64,000 nucleotides of DNA from Qipengyuania vulgaris (lineage in GTDB: Bacteria; Pseudomonadota; Alphaproteobacteria; Sphingomonadales; Sphingomonadaceae), in assembly GCF_009827325.1 (NCBI RefSeq), contig NZ_WTYC01000001.1, positions 744,001 to 808,000 on the forward strand. The letters run 5' to 3'. The position numbers and the translations under genes were made by a program. Positions 35,456 through 44,882 of the stretch are shown here, piece after piece. Under the pieces are notes generated by a model. It was not told the DNA's origin. It saw only the letters and a program-made list of their open reading frames with translations, and did no database searches. How positions within the stretch are numbered: position 1 is the stretch's first letter; every line of letters begins with the position of its first letter.

Positions 35456-37565
35456 GAGGTTCTCCCCCACTGTCGCCGCCCTGCTGGCCGGAACTGCATT
35501 TGCGACACCTGCCATGGCAAACACCGGGGCAGATGCACAACCTGAGCGTGATTACCTTCCGAGCGACATCGTCGTGAAAGGCGAGCGCGCGGAAGAATAT
35601 GGATCCGACGATGGGTCGACAGCCACGAAGACGCCCACCCCGCTGATCGACGTTCCACAGTCGGTCGCGTTCATCACCGAAGACCAGCTGGAGGACCAGG
35701 CAGTCCATCAATTGAACGATGCGCTGCGCTACGTGCCCGGCATCAGCATGGAATCCGGCGAAGGGCACCGGGACGAAGTTTTCATCCGCGGACAGGAGAC
35801 TACCGCCGACTTCTACGTCGACGGCTTGCGCGACGACGCCCAGTATTATCGCTCACTCTACAATATCGAGCGCGTCGAAGTACTCAAGGGAGCAAACGCG
35901 CTCATCTTCGGTCGGGGCGCCGGTGGCGGCGCGATCAACCGCGTGGCCAAGCGCGCGGAATGGACATCAGCCATCAGCGGCGAAGCGTCAGTCGACAGCT
36001 TCGGTGCCTTCGCCCTGCTTGCCGACGTGAATGAGCCTGTTTCCGATACCATCGCGCTGCGCCTCAACGCCACGTACGAGGAGTTCGACAATGATCGTGA
36101 TTTCTACGAAGGTCGTTTCATCGGTGTCTCACCCACGCTCACCGCTGCGCTCGGTCCGGACACGACCCTTGTCGCCAGCTACACCTATGATGATGACAGC
36201 CGCGTAACCGACCGAGGCGCTCCTTCCCTGGGGTCAGAACCGCTCGAAGGGTACGAAAGCACATTCTTCGGCGACCGCGACTTCAATCGAGCCCAGGCGC
36301 AGGTCCACATTGGCCGCGTCAGGTTGGAGCACGACTTCAACCGCGGCGTGACTGCCAATGCTACCTTGCAATTCGCCGACTATGACAAGCTCTATGCGAA
36401 CATCGTCCCCTCGAGCACCGATGGGGAAACCGTGCTCTTAGGCGGCTATGAGGATTCGCAGCAGAGGACCAACTGGATCGGGCAGACAAATTTTGTCTGG
36501 GAGGCAGATTTTGGCAGCAACCTCGCCTCGACGCTCTTGATCGGCATGGAAGCCAGCCGTCAGGATTCAGCCAATCAGCGCAGCACCGTGAACTTTACGC
36601 GCCCCGATGGAGTCGATGGCCTCCGTTCGAACGAAACGCCGCTGGCGGACGTCCTTTTCATCCCGCCCTTCGGGTTGAATCCGGTGTCGCGCTCGCATCA
36701 GAGCGACCTTGAGACCCTGTCGTTCTACATCCAGGAGCAGCTCGAAATCGGCAATTACATTGAGCTGGTGGGAGGGGTTCGCTGGGACCGTTTCGACCTC
36801 GAGACCGAGAATTTGCTCGGGGGCGTGGAGACCGACCGTGTCGACGAGAAACTCAGCCCGCGTCTCGGCCTGATCATCAAGCCAACGCCGGATCTGTCCC
36901 TTTACGGATCCTACTCCCAGAGCTTTCTTCCGCAGGCAGGCGACCAATTTTTCATATTGTCGCAGGACGATACGCAGTTCGAGCCAGAGAAGTTCACCAA
37001 TTACGAAATCGGTGCCAAGTGGGCTCCCCTCGACAAGGTACTGGTCAGCGCCGCGATTTTCCGTCTCGCACGGACCAATATTCAGGCCCCGTCTCCGACC
37101 GATCAGACACTGACTGTCCTCGCCGGAGAAAGCCGTGCGGAAGGCTTCGAAATCGGCGCAGTCGGTGAGATAGCCGAATTCTGGAAGGCCAATCTCGGCT
37201 ACACCTATCTCGACGGCGAACTGGTCAATGAAAATGCCTTTGGCGCTGCCGGCCAGCGCCTCCAGCAGTTGCCCCGCCATTCGATCAGCGCATGGAACCG
37301 TTTCGATTTCAACGACCGGATTGGTCTTGGTCTCGGCGTAATCCACCAGTCGGAACAGTTTGCGAGTTTCTCTAACGATGTGGTCTTGCCCAGTTACTGG
37401 CGCGTCGACGCAGCGGCATTTTACACGGTCAGCGATAAGCTTAGCCTGCAGCTCAACATCGAGAACCTCTTCGATGAGACATACTACCCAAGCGCTCACG
37501 GCGACAACAATATCCAGCCCGCCGAGCCGTTCAGCGCGCGGATCGGGGTCCGTCTCGAAATGTAA
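35454..37565 (+). CDS. TonB-dependent catecholate-type siderophore receptor
   Basis: 703 aa outer-membrane receptor. A signal peptide (about 1-22, ending PAMA) is followed by the plug domain (about 55-165, IDVPQSVAFITEDQLEDQ then YNIERVEVLKGANALIFGRG) and a 22-strand barrel. The plug wording (VPQSVAFIT, FVDGLRDDAQYYR-like) fits the Fiu/FhuE/FecA-like siderophore group, probably ferric-catecholate. The Fur box upstream supports an iron role. No TonB or ABC transporter gene is adjacent. The CATG at the start is shared with the minus-strand 55-aa ORF. Confidence 0.9.
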   Translation: MRFSPTVAALLAGTAFATPAMANTGADAQPERDYLPSDIVVKGERAEEYGSDDGSTATKTPTPLIDVPQSVAFITEDQLEDQAVHQLNDALRYVPGISMESGEGHRDEVFIRGQETTADFYVDGLRDDAQYYRSLYNIERVEVLKGANALIFGRGAGGGAINRVAKRAEWTSAISGEASVDSFGAFALLADVNEPVSDTIALRLNATYEEFDNDRDFYEGRFIGVSPTLTAALGPDTTLVASYTYDDDSRVTDRGAPSLGSEPLEGYESTFFGDRDFNRAQAQVHIGRVRLEHDFNRGVTANATLQFADYDKLYANIVPSSTDGETVLLGGYEDSQQRTNWIGQTNFVWEADFGSNLASTLLIGMEASRQDSANQRSTVNFTRPDGVDGLRSNETPLADVLFIPPFGLNPVSRSHQSDLETLSFYIQEQLEIGNYIELVGGVRWDRFDLETENLLGGVETDRVDEKLSPRLGLIIKPTPDLSLYGSYSQSFLPQAGDQFFILSQDDTQFEPEKFTNYEIGAKWAPLDKVLVSAAIFRLARTNIQAPSPTDQTLTVLAGESRAEGFEIGAVGEIAEFWKANLGYTYLDGELVNENAFGAAGQRLQQLPRHSISAWNRFDFNDRIGLGLGVIHQSEQFASFSNDVVLPSYWRVDAAAFYTVSDKLSLQLNIENLFDETYYPSAHGDNNIQPAEPFSARIGVRLEM

Positions 37566-37589
37566 CGCTCGGTGGCAGAAGATGAAAAA

Positions 37590-37609
37590 GGCGGCCGGCA
37601 ACGGTCGCC
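37590..37609 (-). terminator. Terminator after the [2Fe-2S] subunit gene
   Basis: On the minus strand GGCGACCG (37602-37609) pairs with CGGCCGCC (37590-37597) with one mismatch, followed by TTTTT. It is 32 bases past the stop of the ferredoxin-like gene, in the gap convergent with the siderophore receptor. Confidence 0.65.
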
Positions 37610-37641
37610 ATTCTCGCCCTATCTCACTGGCGCGCCGGGCC

Positions 37642-38181
37642 TTAATCCGGTGCGCTGAGCGCGGGGACTTCCTGCGCTGCGTCTTCTGCGCTGATACCGG
37701 GCGCTGGGGCGGCGCTGATCCGTTCCTGGCGCCGCGCAACCCTCCCCGCCCGCTGGACCGCGCGCACGAGGCGAGGATAGACGCCGCAGCGGCAGATATT
37801 GGGGATAGCGGCCTTGATCTCCTCTTCGCTCGCACCCGGATTACGATCGATCAGCGCCGCCGCAGCCATCACGATTCCCGGCGTGCAGAAGCCGCATTGG
37901 ATCGCCTGCTCTGCCACCATGGCTTGCTGAACTGGATGGGTTCGATCACCCGAAAGCCCCTCGATGGTCGTGACGAAGCGACCTTCCGCCTCGGCGATCG
38001 TGACGAGGCAGCTGCGTAGCGCCTCGCCATCGATATGGACCATGCAGGAGCCGCAATCGCCATTGCCGCAGCCGTATTTGGTACCGGTTAGGTTGGCGGC
38101 ATCGCGCAGCGCCCACAACAGGGGCGTTTCCGGGTCCATCAGGAATTCGACCGGGCGGTCGTTGACCGTCATGCGCGACAT
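37642..38181 (-). CDS. [2Fe-2S] subunit of a xanthine/aldehyde/isoquinoline-oxidoreductase-type enzyme
   Basis: 179 aa. A plant-type ferredoxin domain holds C38, C43, C46 and C58 (YGCGNGDCGSCMVHI), and a second cluster domain holds C96, C99, C130 and C132 (QCGFCTPGIVM ... CRCGVYPRLVRA). This is the small electron-transfer subunit of a molybdenum hydroxylase (CoxS/IorA type). The molybdopterin large subunit should be next door, but none is seen: downstream is a TonB receptor, upstream a class II aldolase. A C-terminal Ala/Pro-rich tail of about 30 residues is extra. Confidence 0.85.
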   Translation of the reverse strand: MSRMTVNDRPVEFLMDPETPLLWALRDAANLTGTKYGCGNGDCGSCMVHIDGEALRSCLVTIAEAEGRFVTTIEGLSGDRTHPVQQAMVAEQAIQCGFCTPGIVMAAAALIDRNPGASEEEIKAAIPNICRCGVYPRLVRAVQRAGRVARRQERISAAPAPGISAEDAAQEVPALSAPD

Positions 38182-38222
38182 GGCGGCGCCTTTGCCTCAA
38201 TTGCGGGAAAAGTCGAGAGGTC

Positions 38223-38987
38223 TCAGCTTTTCCAGCTGTCGTCGATCTTGGATACCCGGCGCTTCCAAGCCTCGAAATCGAACAGCCCGGCCCCGCCCTG
38301 CGTTTGCATGGTCGACAAATCGCGCTGGTGCACGTCAACCACCTCCTGCTTGACGATATTGGGTTCGCCCTGGCTTAGCGTCGCAACCTGGATTTCGCAG
38401 GCGCGTTGCAGGGCCCACATCTTTACGAACATGCCCGGAATAGTCTTGTCCATCACAACCGGACCGTGGTTGCGCAGCATCAGGATCGAATGTTGGCCTA
38501 GGTTCTCGACCAGCCGGTCACCTTCCTCGGCACGGACGGTCACGCCTTCGAAATCGTGGTAACCGATTTGCCCCTGGAAGTTGCAGGCATAGAAATTGGT
38601 AGGCAGCAAACCATCCTTGTGGCTGCACACCGCCATGGTGGCGGTCGTGTGGACGTGGCAGATGGCCGTTGCCCGCTCGCCCAGGTGCTTGTGAAAATGG
38701 GCGTGCTGGGTGAAGCCGGCCTTGTTGACCATATATTGCGACTGGCCGACGTTGTTGCCCTCCACATCGATTTTCACGAGGTTCGAGGCAGTCACTTCAT
38801 CATACAGCAGGCCGAAAGGGTTGATGAGAAAGGTGTCCTTCTCTCCCGGCACCGCCACTGAGATATGGTTGTAGATGCTTTCGCCCCAGCCGAGATGATC
38901 GAATATGCGGTAACATGCGGCAAGATCCTGCCGGACCTTCCATTCGTCTTCGCTGCATTCGAATTTCGGCTTCATCTGCGTCGCCAT
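38223..38987 (-). CDS. Class II aldolase/adducin family protein
   Basis: 254 aa. Metal-binding histidines typical of the fold are in THAHFHKHL-like and CHVHTTATMA (HAHFHKHLGERA, ICHVHTT), with a third His in LMLRNHGPVV. Such enzymes cleave or epimerise short sugar phosphates such as fuculose or ribulose phosphate; the group here resembles the short forms lacking other sugar genes nearby, so the substrate is unknown. It precedes the [2Fe-2S] subunit gene on the same strand, 41 bases away. Confidence 0.87.
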   Translation of the reverse strand: MATQMKPKFECSEDEWKVRQDLAACYRIFDHLGWGESIYNHISVAVPGEKDTFLINPFGLLYDEVTASNLVKIDVEGNNVGQSQYMVNKAGFTQHAHFHKHLGERATAICHVHTTATMAVCSHKDGLLPTNFYACNFQGQIGYHDFEGVTVRAEEGDRLVENLGQHSILMLRNHGPVVMDKTIPGMFVKMWALQRACEIQVATLSQGEPNIVKQEVVDVHQRDLSTMQTQGGAGLFDFEAWKRRVSKIDDSWKS

Positions 38988-39108
38988 CGCACTCTCTCCT
39001 CAGTCTCTATTTGAAACCTCTATCGCACGGACGGGGCGGCCGGAGCAAGATGCCGGGGGGCAAATCGGCGCTTCCCAACCGCGCCCCGCCCCGCTAGCGC
39101 CGTGAGCG

Positions 39109-40476
39109 ATGAGCGAGACGGCAAAACTGACCCGCGGGAGCATACGCGGCCATCTCGTCACTCAGACCCTGCCGATGATCATCGGCGTGGCCGCGATCAT
39201 GTCGGTCGGGCTGATCGATGCCTATTTCATCGGGCAACTGGGCGCGGCCGAACTCGCTGCGGTCAGTTTCATCTTCCCCATCACGATAGCGCTCTCCAGC
39301 CTCGGCGTCGGCGTCATGGTTGGCATCAACTCGGTCATTTCCCGTGCGCTTGGCGAAGGGGATATCGACCGCGCAGAACGCCGCGCCAATTTCGGGGCGG
39401 TGTTCGCCCTCGGCATTGGCGTTGTGCTCGGCCTGGTGTTGTTCGCTCTTCTCGGCCCGCTGTTTCGCCTGATGCAGGCAAGCGAAGCGCTGATGCCCCT
39501 GATCTTTGAGTACATGCAGCCATTCGCGCTCGGCCTGCCCGTTCTGTTGCTGCAGATGGGCCTGGGCGGCGTGCTGCGAGGTCAGGGCGAGGCACGCCAC
39601 GTTTCGATGATATCGATAACCTATGCGACGGTAAACTGGGTGCTCGACCCGGTCCTGATCACCGGTGCCTTCGGCTTCGAAGGTTTCGGCGTAGCAGGCG
39701 CAGCCTATGCCTCGATTACCGGCTATGCCGTCGCCTGCCTCATCGCGCTGGTCTTCATTGGCAGGACCCCGCTATCCATCAATCCCACAAGCATCCGCGA
39801 GTGCAACCTTGGCGCTTCGAGCCGGGCCATCATGCGCGTGGCGGGACCGGCCGCTTTCTCCAATGCCATCAACCCCATCGGCCTCTCCGTGCTGACCGCC
39901 CTGCTTGCGAGCCAAGGAGAGGCGGCCGTAGCGGGCTTCGGTGCCGCTGGCCGGCTGCAAAGCTTCGCGGTCGTGCCCTTGCTCGGTTTGTCGGGATCGA
40001 TCGGCGCTATCATCGGCCAGAACTGGGGGGCAGGACGCGTCGATCGCGCACGCCGCGCAATGGTCTGGGCCGGGGGGTTTTGCATTCTTTACGGTCTCGC
40101 AATCGCCGTCATCCTCTTCGCTTTCGGCGACTGGCTTGCGGATTTCTTCACCGACAACCCCGCAGTAATTGACGAATTCTCGCGTTACCTCGCGATATCC
40201 GTCTGGGGCTATGCCGGCTTCGGCCTGCTGATAGTGGGAAATGGCGCCCTCAACGCAGTGGATCACGCGCCACTCGCGCTCGCGCAAAGCGCGGCGCGTG
40301 TCTTCCTCGTCATGCTGCCCTTCGGCTGGATCTTGCGGGCAAGTTGGGGCGCGGATGCGATTTATGCTGCCGAACTGGTAGCCAATCTCGCGGGCGGTGC
40401 GCTGGCCGCTTTCGTCGTCTGGAAGGTGCTCGGCGGGGCGCGAGAAAAGACCCTCGCGCTTCCAACGAAACGTTAA
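39109..40476 (+). CDS. MATE family efflux transporter
   Basis: 455 aa with 12 hydrophobic helices in two homologous halves. Na+ or H+ coupled export of drugs or metabolites. Typical features are LPMIIGVAAIMSVGLIDAYFIG, with an Asp in TM1, and LPVLLLQMGLGGVLRGQGEARH. The ATG at 39109 gives the usual start. It is unrelated to the chemotaxis cluster that follows 49 bases later. Confidence 0.9.
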   Translation: MSETAKLTRGSIRGHLVTQTLPMIIGVAAIMSVGLIDAYFIGQLGAAELAAVSFIFPITIALSSLGVGVMVGINSVISRALGEGDIDRAERRANFGAVFALGIGVVLGLVLFALLGPLFRLMQASEALMPLIFEYMQPFALGLPVLLLQMGLGGVLRGQGEARHVSMISITYATVNWVLDPVLITGAFGFEGFGVAGAAYASITGYAVACLIALVFIGRTPLSINPTSIRECNLGASSRAIMRVAGPAAFSNAINPIGLSVLTALLASQGEAAVAGFGAAGRLQSFAVVPLLGLSGSIGAIIGQNWGAGRVDRARRAMVWAGGFCILYGLAIAVILFAFGDWLADFFTDNPAVIDEFSRYLAISVWGYAGFGLLIVGNGALNAVDHAPLALAQSAARVFLVMLPFGWILRASWGADAIYAAELVANLAGGALAAFVVWKVLGGAREKTLALPTKR

Positions 40477-40525
40477 CCATCCTCGTGCATAGCGGCTCCC
40501 GATAAGAATTGGGGGTCCAAGACCA

Positions 40526-42916
40526 ATGGATGAATTGCTGGCCGATTTCGTCGCGGAAACGCGCGAGATGCTCGAGCAAAGCGGCACCGAGCTGGTCGCA
40601 TGGGAAGCCGATCCCTCGGACAAGAAGCGCATCGATACGATTTTCCGCTTCGTCCATACCGTCAAGGGCAATTGCGGTTTCTTCGACTTTCCTCGCCTCG
40701 AACAGCTGAGCCACGCTGCCGAAGACGCTCTGGCCGAATGCCGTGCAGGCAGACGTGAGCCCGACAGTTCGCTGGTCACCGCCGTACTCGCGATTATCGA
40801 CCGCATCTCCGAAATGACCGACGCGATCGAAGCGGGCGAAGACTTCTCCGAAGGCAGCGATGACGAGCTGATTTCCGCACTTGCTCCCGACGCCGAGATC
40901 GAGGTCCAGAGCGACCTCGAAATCGTCGAAGAGGTGGTCGTCGAAGCGCTGCCCAATGCCGAAAGTGAAGCCGCGGCTCCCAAGGCACCGCGCCAGGCTG
41001 TGCAACGTTCGATCCGCCTTCCGGTGGATCTGCTCGACGAAGTCATGAAGGGTGTGTCGGACATGGTTCTGGCGCGCAACGACCTCGCCCGGCGTCTGCG
41101 CGAGGCAGGCGAACAGCCGACCATCGACGGCCCATTCGAACGCTTGTCCGCCATTCTGGCCGATGTTCGCACCTCGATCACCCGGATGCGGATGCAACGG
41201 CTCGAACATCTCTTCTCTTCGCTCCCGCGCTTGGTGCGCGACCTGTCCAACGAACTCGGCAAGCAGGTCATGGTCGATTTCGAAGGCAGCGAAGTCGAGC
41301 TCGACCGCGAAATGATCGAAATGGTCCGCGACCCGCTGACCCACATCATCCGCAACGCGATCGACCACGGCGTCGAAACGCCGGCAACGCGCCTCAAGGC
41401 CGGGAAGCGCGAGATCGGCATGCTGAAATTCGCAGCGCGCCAGTCAGGCAACCAGATCAGCCTCGTCATCACCGACGATGGCAGCGGCATCAATATCGAC
41501 AAGGTCGCTGCCAAGGCGATCGCCAACGGTCTCTACTCGCGTTCCGAGATCGACAAGATGTCGGACAAGCAGAAGCAGAACCTGATCTTCGAACCGGGCC
41601 TCTCCACGGCCGACCAAGTTAGCTCGGTCTCCGGCCGCGGTGTCGGGATGGATGTTGTGCGCTCCAATATCGAGCGTGTCGGCGGCTCGATCGAAGTTGC
41701 CAGCAAGCTTGGTGAAGGCACCAGTTTCCACCTCCAGTTGCCGCTAACCCTCTCGATCATCGCAGCCCTGACTGTCGGGTCCGGCAATCAGCGCTATGCC
41801 ATCCCGCGCAGTTATGTCGAAGAAATCGTTTTCGGCAATTCGAGCCATGTTCAGTTTGCACAGGCCGGCGACCGCCGTCTGGTCACGTTCCGCGACAAGC
41901 GGGTGCCATGCCTTTCGCTTGGCGAAGTTCTCGGTGCCGAAAGCAATGCAAATTGCCGCTGGGAAGAAAAAACACTCATTCTAGTGCGCTTGGCCAGTGA
42001 CGATATTTTCGCCCTCGCCGTCGATCGCGTATTCGATCACGAAGACGTTGTGGTAAAGCCCATCGCTCCGGCGATAATGGAAACCCGGCTCTATGCGGGG
42101 ACGACATTGCTGGACGACGGACGCCCGATGATGCTCATCGATCTCCCCTCCATCGCACAGATGCGCGGGATGGTCGGCGGCGTTCGCACAAAGACGGTCG
42201 AATCCGACAAGGATGGACGTCAACAAAAGAGCAAGGCTGTGCCCGTGATGCTATTCGCCGGTCTCGACGGCCGCCACCGGGCCGTGCGTCTCGAACTGGT
42301 CCGCCGCATCGAGACCATCTCACGCGATGCGCTCGACATCGAGGGCGAGCGTGCACAGGCAGTCATTGATGGCGAGATCGTGACGCTGGCTGGCCATGAC
42401 ACCGGCCCGCTGCCCGACGGTCGGTGCCGTTTGCTGCGCCTTTCCGACGGAGACCACGAGTTGGTCTACATCGTCAAGGAAGTGCTCGACGCTGCGGATA
42501 TAACCGACGATGTCGTTCCTAGTGAAGCCGACCGTTCGATCGAAGGCGTGACACTGGTCGGAGGCAAGCCGATTCCATTGCTCGACGGCCATGCCGTGTT
42601 CTCACGCTATCGCGCCACGAGAAAGATCGAACATACGCTTACCTGCCGCCTCCCGGGCGAAAGCGAGTGGGCACGCACCATCCTCGAACCGCTGGTGGCG
42701 GCTGCCGGTTATCGGATCGCATCGGACGACGACGAGTTCGAGGCCGATCTCGCGATCGCCCTGGCGGAGGAAGGCCAAAGTTCTTCGGCCGTAGCGCGCG
42801 AAATCATCCGCCTGCGTCCCGACCCGGAGGACGCCGGTGACGATACCATCTACCGCTACGATCGCGACGGCTTGCTCGCCGCGCTCAAACGCATCCGCAC
42901 CGGGAGGGCGGCATGA
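40526..42916 (+). CDS. cheA: Chemotaxis histidine kinase CheA with extended C-terminus
   Basis: 796 aa. The Hpt domain (about 1-105) has phospho-acceptor H44 in VHTVKGNCGFF. A short acidic linker follows with no clear P2. Next come the P3 dimerisation helices (about 155-225), an HATPase (N-box HIIRNAIDHGVETP, G-box DDGSGINIDK, GVGMDVVRSN) and a CheW-like P5 domain (about 415-555). A further region of about 230 residues (about 565-796) is unusual: first another CheW-like beta-rich segment, then a segment resembling a receiver fold that lacks the phospho-acceptor Asp. CheA phosphorylates CheY and CheB. The stop overlaps the cheW start by four bases. Confidence 0.93.
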   Translation: MDELLADFVAETREMLEQSGTELVAWEADPSDKKRIDTIFRFVHTVKGNCGFFDFPRLEQLSHAAEDALAECRAGRREPDSSLVTAVLAIIDRISEMTDAIEAGEDFSEGSDDELISALAPDAEIEVQSDLEIVEEVVVEALPNAESEAAAPKAPRQAVQRSIRLPVDLLDEVMKGVSDMVLARNDLARRLREAGEQPTIDGPFERLSAILADVRTSITRMRMQRLEHLFSSLPRLVRDLSNELGKQVMVDFEGSEVELDREMIEMVRDPLTHIIRNAIDHGVETPATRLKAGKREIGMLKFAARQSGNQISLVITDDGSGINIDKVAAKAIANGLYSRSEIDKMSDKQKQNLIFEPGLSTADQVSSVSGRGVGMDVVRSNIERVGGSIEVASKLGEGTSFHLQLPLTLSIIAALTVGSGNQRYAIPRSYVEEIVFGNSSHVQFAQAGDRRLVTFRDKRVPCLSLGEVLGAESNANCRWEEKTLILVRLASDDIFALAVDRVFDHEDVVVKPIAPAIMETRLYAGTTLLDDGRPMMLIDLPSIAQMRGMVGGVRTKTVESDKDGRQQKSKAVPVMLFAGLDGRHRAVRLELVRRIETISRDALDIEGERAQAVIDGEIVTLAGHDTGPLPDGRCRLLRLSDGDHELVYIVKEVLDAADITDDVVPSEADRSIEGVTLVGGKPIPLLDGHAVFSRYRATRKIEHTLTCRLPGESEWARTILEPLVAAAGYRIASDDDEFEADLAIALAEEGQSSSAVAREIIRLRPDPEDAGDDTIYRYDRDGLLAALKRIRTGRAA

Positions 42917-43347
42917 ACGAACTGCTACTCATGTGCACCATCGCCGGCCGCCGCGCCGCAATTCCCGCGATCGAAGTCCAGTCGGTGATCGAAGTCGAGG
43001 CCATCACTCCTATTCCCGGCACGGCCGACTTTATTCTCGGCCTTACCGCCCTAAGGAGCCAGGCCCTGACAGTCATCGATTGTGCCCTAGCACTCGGCGT
43101 TGAAGCTCCAAGCGCTTCGCTCGACAATCGAGCTGCGGTGGTCGAGGTAGAAGGGCATCTATATGCCCTGCTCGTCGAAGAAGCGCATGACGTGGGCGAA
43201 GCTCGAAGCGAGCCGGTCGCAGTTCCTGGCGGCTTCGGCGAAGGTTGGCAACGCGCCGCCAAAGGGATGGTCGAAACCGACGGCGGGCCCACATTGCTGG
43301 TGGAGATTGCCAGCCTCATTTGTGGACCAATGCGGGAAGCCGCTTAA
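42913..43347 (+). CDS. cheW: Chemotaxis coupling protein CheW
   Basis: 144 aa, a single CheW SH3-like domain coupling receptors to CheA. The segment TIAGRRAAIPAIEVQSVIEVE and the later LTALRSQALTVIDCALALG are typical. It starts with the ATG at 42913, overlapping the cheA stop (ATGA). Confidence 0.92.
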   Translation: MNELLLMCTIAGRRAAIPAIEVQSVIEVEAITPIPGTADFILGLTALRSQALTVIDCALALGVEAPSASLDNRAAVVEVEGHLYALLVEEAHDVGEARSEPVAVPGGFGEGWQRAAKGMVETDGGPTLLVEIASLICGPMREAA

Positions 43348-43403
43348 GCGATTGGTTACCGCCTGCACGTATAAGGAGCAGGTAAGTGAAGGGATCACGA
43401 AGA

Positions 43404-43769
43404 ATGAAAAACTGTCTTATCGTCGACGATTCGCGCGTAATCCGGAAGGTGTCGCGCCATATCCTTGAAACCCTCGGCTTTTCGGTGGACGAAGCCGAGA
43501 ACGGTCAGGAAGGCCTGAACAAGTGCCTCGAGAACATGCCCGATGTGGTGCTTCTCGACTGGAACATGCCGGTGATGACCGGTATCGAATTCATCCACCA
43601 GTTGCGCAAGCACGAGGGCGGCGACAAGCCCAAGGTCGTATTCTGCACGACTGAAAACGACGTGGCCCACATCCGCGAAGCCATCAGCGCCGGTGCCGAC
43701 GAATATGTGATGAAGCCGTTCGACCACGAAACTCTGCAGATCAAGCTCCAGCTCGTCGGCATGGCTTGA
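43404..43769 (+). CDS. cheY: CheY-type single-domain response regulator
   Basis: 121 aa from the ATG at 43404; an in-frame GTG 18 bases upstream is possible but adds only six residues. Acidic pocket D8-D9, phospho-acceptor D52 in LLDWNMP, Thr in FCTTEND and Lys in YVMKPFD are all present. WNMPVM instead of a long loop is usual for CheY. It carries the signal from CheA to the flagellar motor or another target. No flagellar genes are in the window. Confidence 0.93.
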   Translation: MKNCLIVDDSRVIRKVSRHILETLGFSVDEAENGQEGLNKCLENMPDVVLLDWNMPVMTGIEFIHQLRKHEGGDKPKVVFCTTENDVAHIREAISAGADEYVMKPFDHETLQIKLQLVGMA

Positions 43770-43787
43770 TCCGAAAGGATACGAGCC

Positions 43788-44882
43788 GTGGTTACCGCGC
43801 TCCGATCGGCAACAGCCGCCAGACCTGACCGACAATCGTCGCCCGGCAACGTTCGTGTCATGCTGGTGGACGACTCGCTCACCGTTCGCACCGTCTTCTC
43901 GCGAATGATCGAGCGGGAAAGCGACATGACGATCGTCGCGAGCGCAAGCTCGGCCGAACGCGGCCTGCAAGAGCTGGACAATCGGCGGGCAGACGTGGTT
44001 CTGCTCGACCTCGAAATGCCCGGGATGGGCGGAATCGAGGCGCTGCCAAAGATCCTCAGGGCATCGCCGGACACCAAGGTGCTGGTGATCTCGTCGCTGA
44101 CTGCCGAAGGCGCCGAGCATACCGTCGAAGCGCTGCGCATGGGCGCCGCCGACACGATGCTCAAGCCGCGACCGGGCGGTTTCAACGATGACTACCGCGA
44201 GCAACTGCTTGGCAAGATCCGCGCTCTCAAGGGACTGGCGCCCTATGAGCAACCCAGGCCCGCAGCACCTCGCCCCGCCCAGCGGCGGGCAGGCAAGAAG
44301 CCGCAAGTTCTCGCGATCGGCGCATCGACGGGCGGCATCCATGCGCTGAACCTTTTCCTGCGGCAGATACCGAAGACGTTCGACCTCCCGATCCTTATCA
44401 CCCAGCATCTTCCCGACAGTTTCATTCCAGTCTTTGCCAAGCAGATGGAAGTTGCCGCGGGGCGCGAAGCCGTGCTCGCCGACGAGGACGTGGAGATCAT
44501 GCGCGGCCGCATCGTCATCGCGCCGGGTCATGGCCACATGGTCGTGCGCCGCAAGGGAACGCGCTACGTCACAGGGTTAGCCTTCAACCCGGTAAAAAGC
44601 GGCTGTACCCCTTCGGTCGATCCGATGTTCGAAACTCTCGCCGAAGCTTACGAGGGCAAGGTCGCCGGTATCCTGCTGTCCGGAATGGGCCGCGACGGTA
44701 CCGACGGGGCGGACGCAATCATCAATGCCGGCGGCTCGATCTACACCCAGAGCGCAGATACCTGCGCCGTCTGGGGAATGCCGCGCGACATCACCGAACG
44801 CGGGCTGGCTACTGCAGTCGCCCCCCCTGCAGAATTGGCGGACAAGATCCTCGCCAGTGTCGGAGCCGATGCATGGCGCTAG
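43788..44882 (+). CDS. cheB: Chemotaxis methylesterase/deamidase CheB
   Basis: 364 aa. Receiver domain with D74 in VLLDLEMPGM; methylesterase domain with Ser in IGASTGGIHA, His in ITQHLPDSF and Asp in GMGRDGTDGA. It removes methyl groups from receptors. GTG start at 43788 with AAAGGA upstream. Overlaps cheR by 10 bases. Confidence 0.95.
   Translation: MVTALRSATAARPDRQSSPGNVRVMLVDDSLTVRTVFSRMIERESDMTIVASASSAERGLQELDNRRADVVLLDLEMPGMGGIEALPKILRASPDTKVLVISSLTAEGAEHTVEALRMGAADTMLKPRPGGFNDDYREQLLGKIRALKGLAPYEQPRPAAPRPAQRRAGKKPQVLAIGASTGGIHALNLFLRQIPKTFDLPILITQHLPDSFIPVFAKQMEVAAGREAVLADEDVEIMRGRIVIAPGHGHMVVRRKGTRYVTGLAFNPVKSGCTPSVDPMFETLAEAYEGKVAGILLSGMGRDGTDGADAIINAGGSIYTQSADTCAVWGMPRDITERGLATAVAPPAELADKILASVGADAWR

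Noticed and set aside
40498-40505. CCCGATAA resembling a sigma-28 -10 element before cheA
   Set aside because: No TAAA-type -35 at the required spacing; the nearest TAAC is about five bases too far.
39772-41526. Long 584-aa open frame on the minus strand over the MATE and CheA genes
   Set aside because: Antisense to well-identified genes; high GC content gives long shadow frames, and its protein is Ser/Arg-rich without domains.
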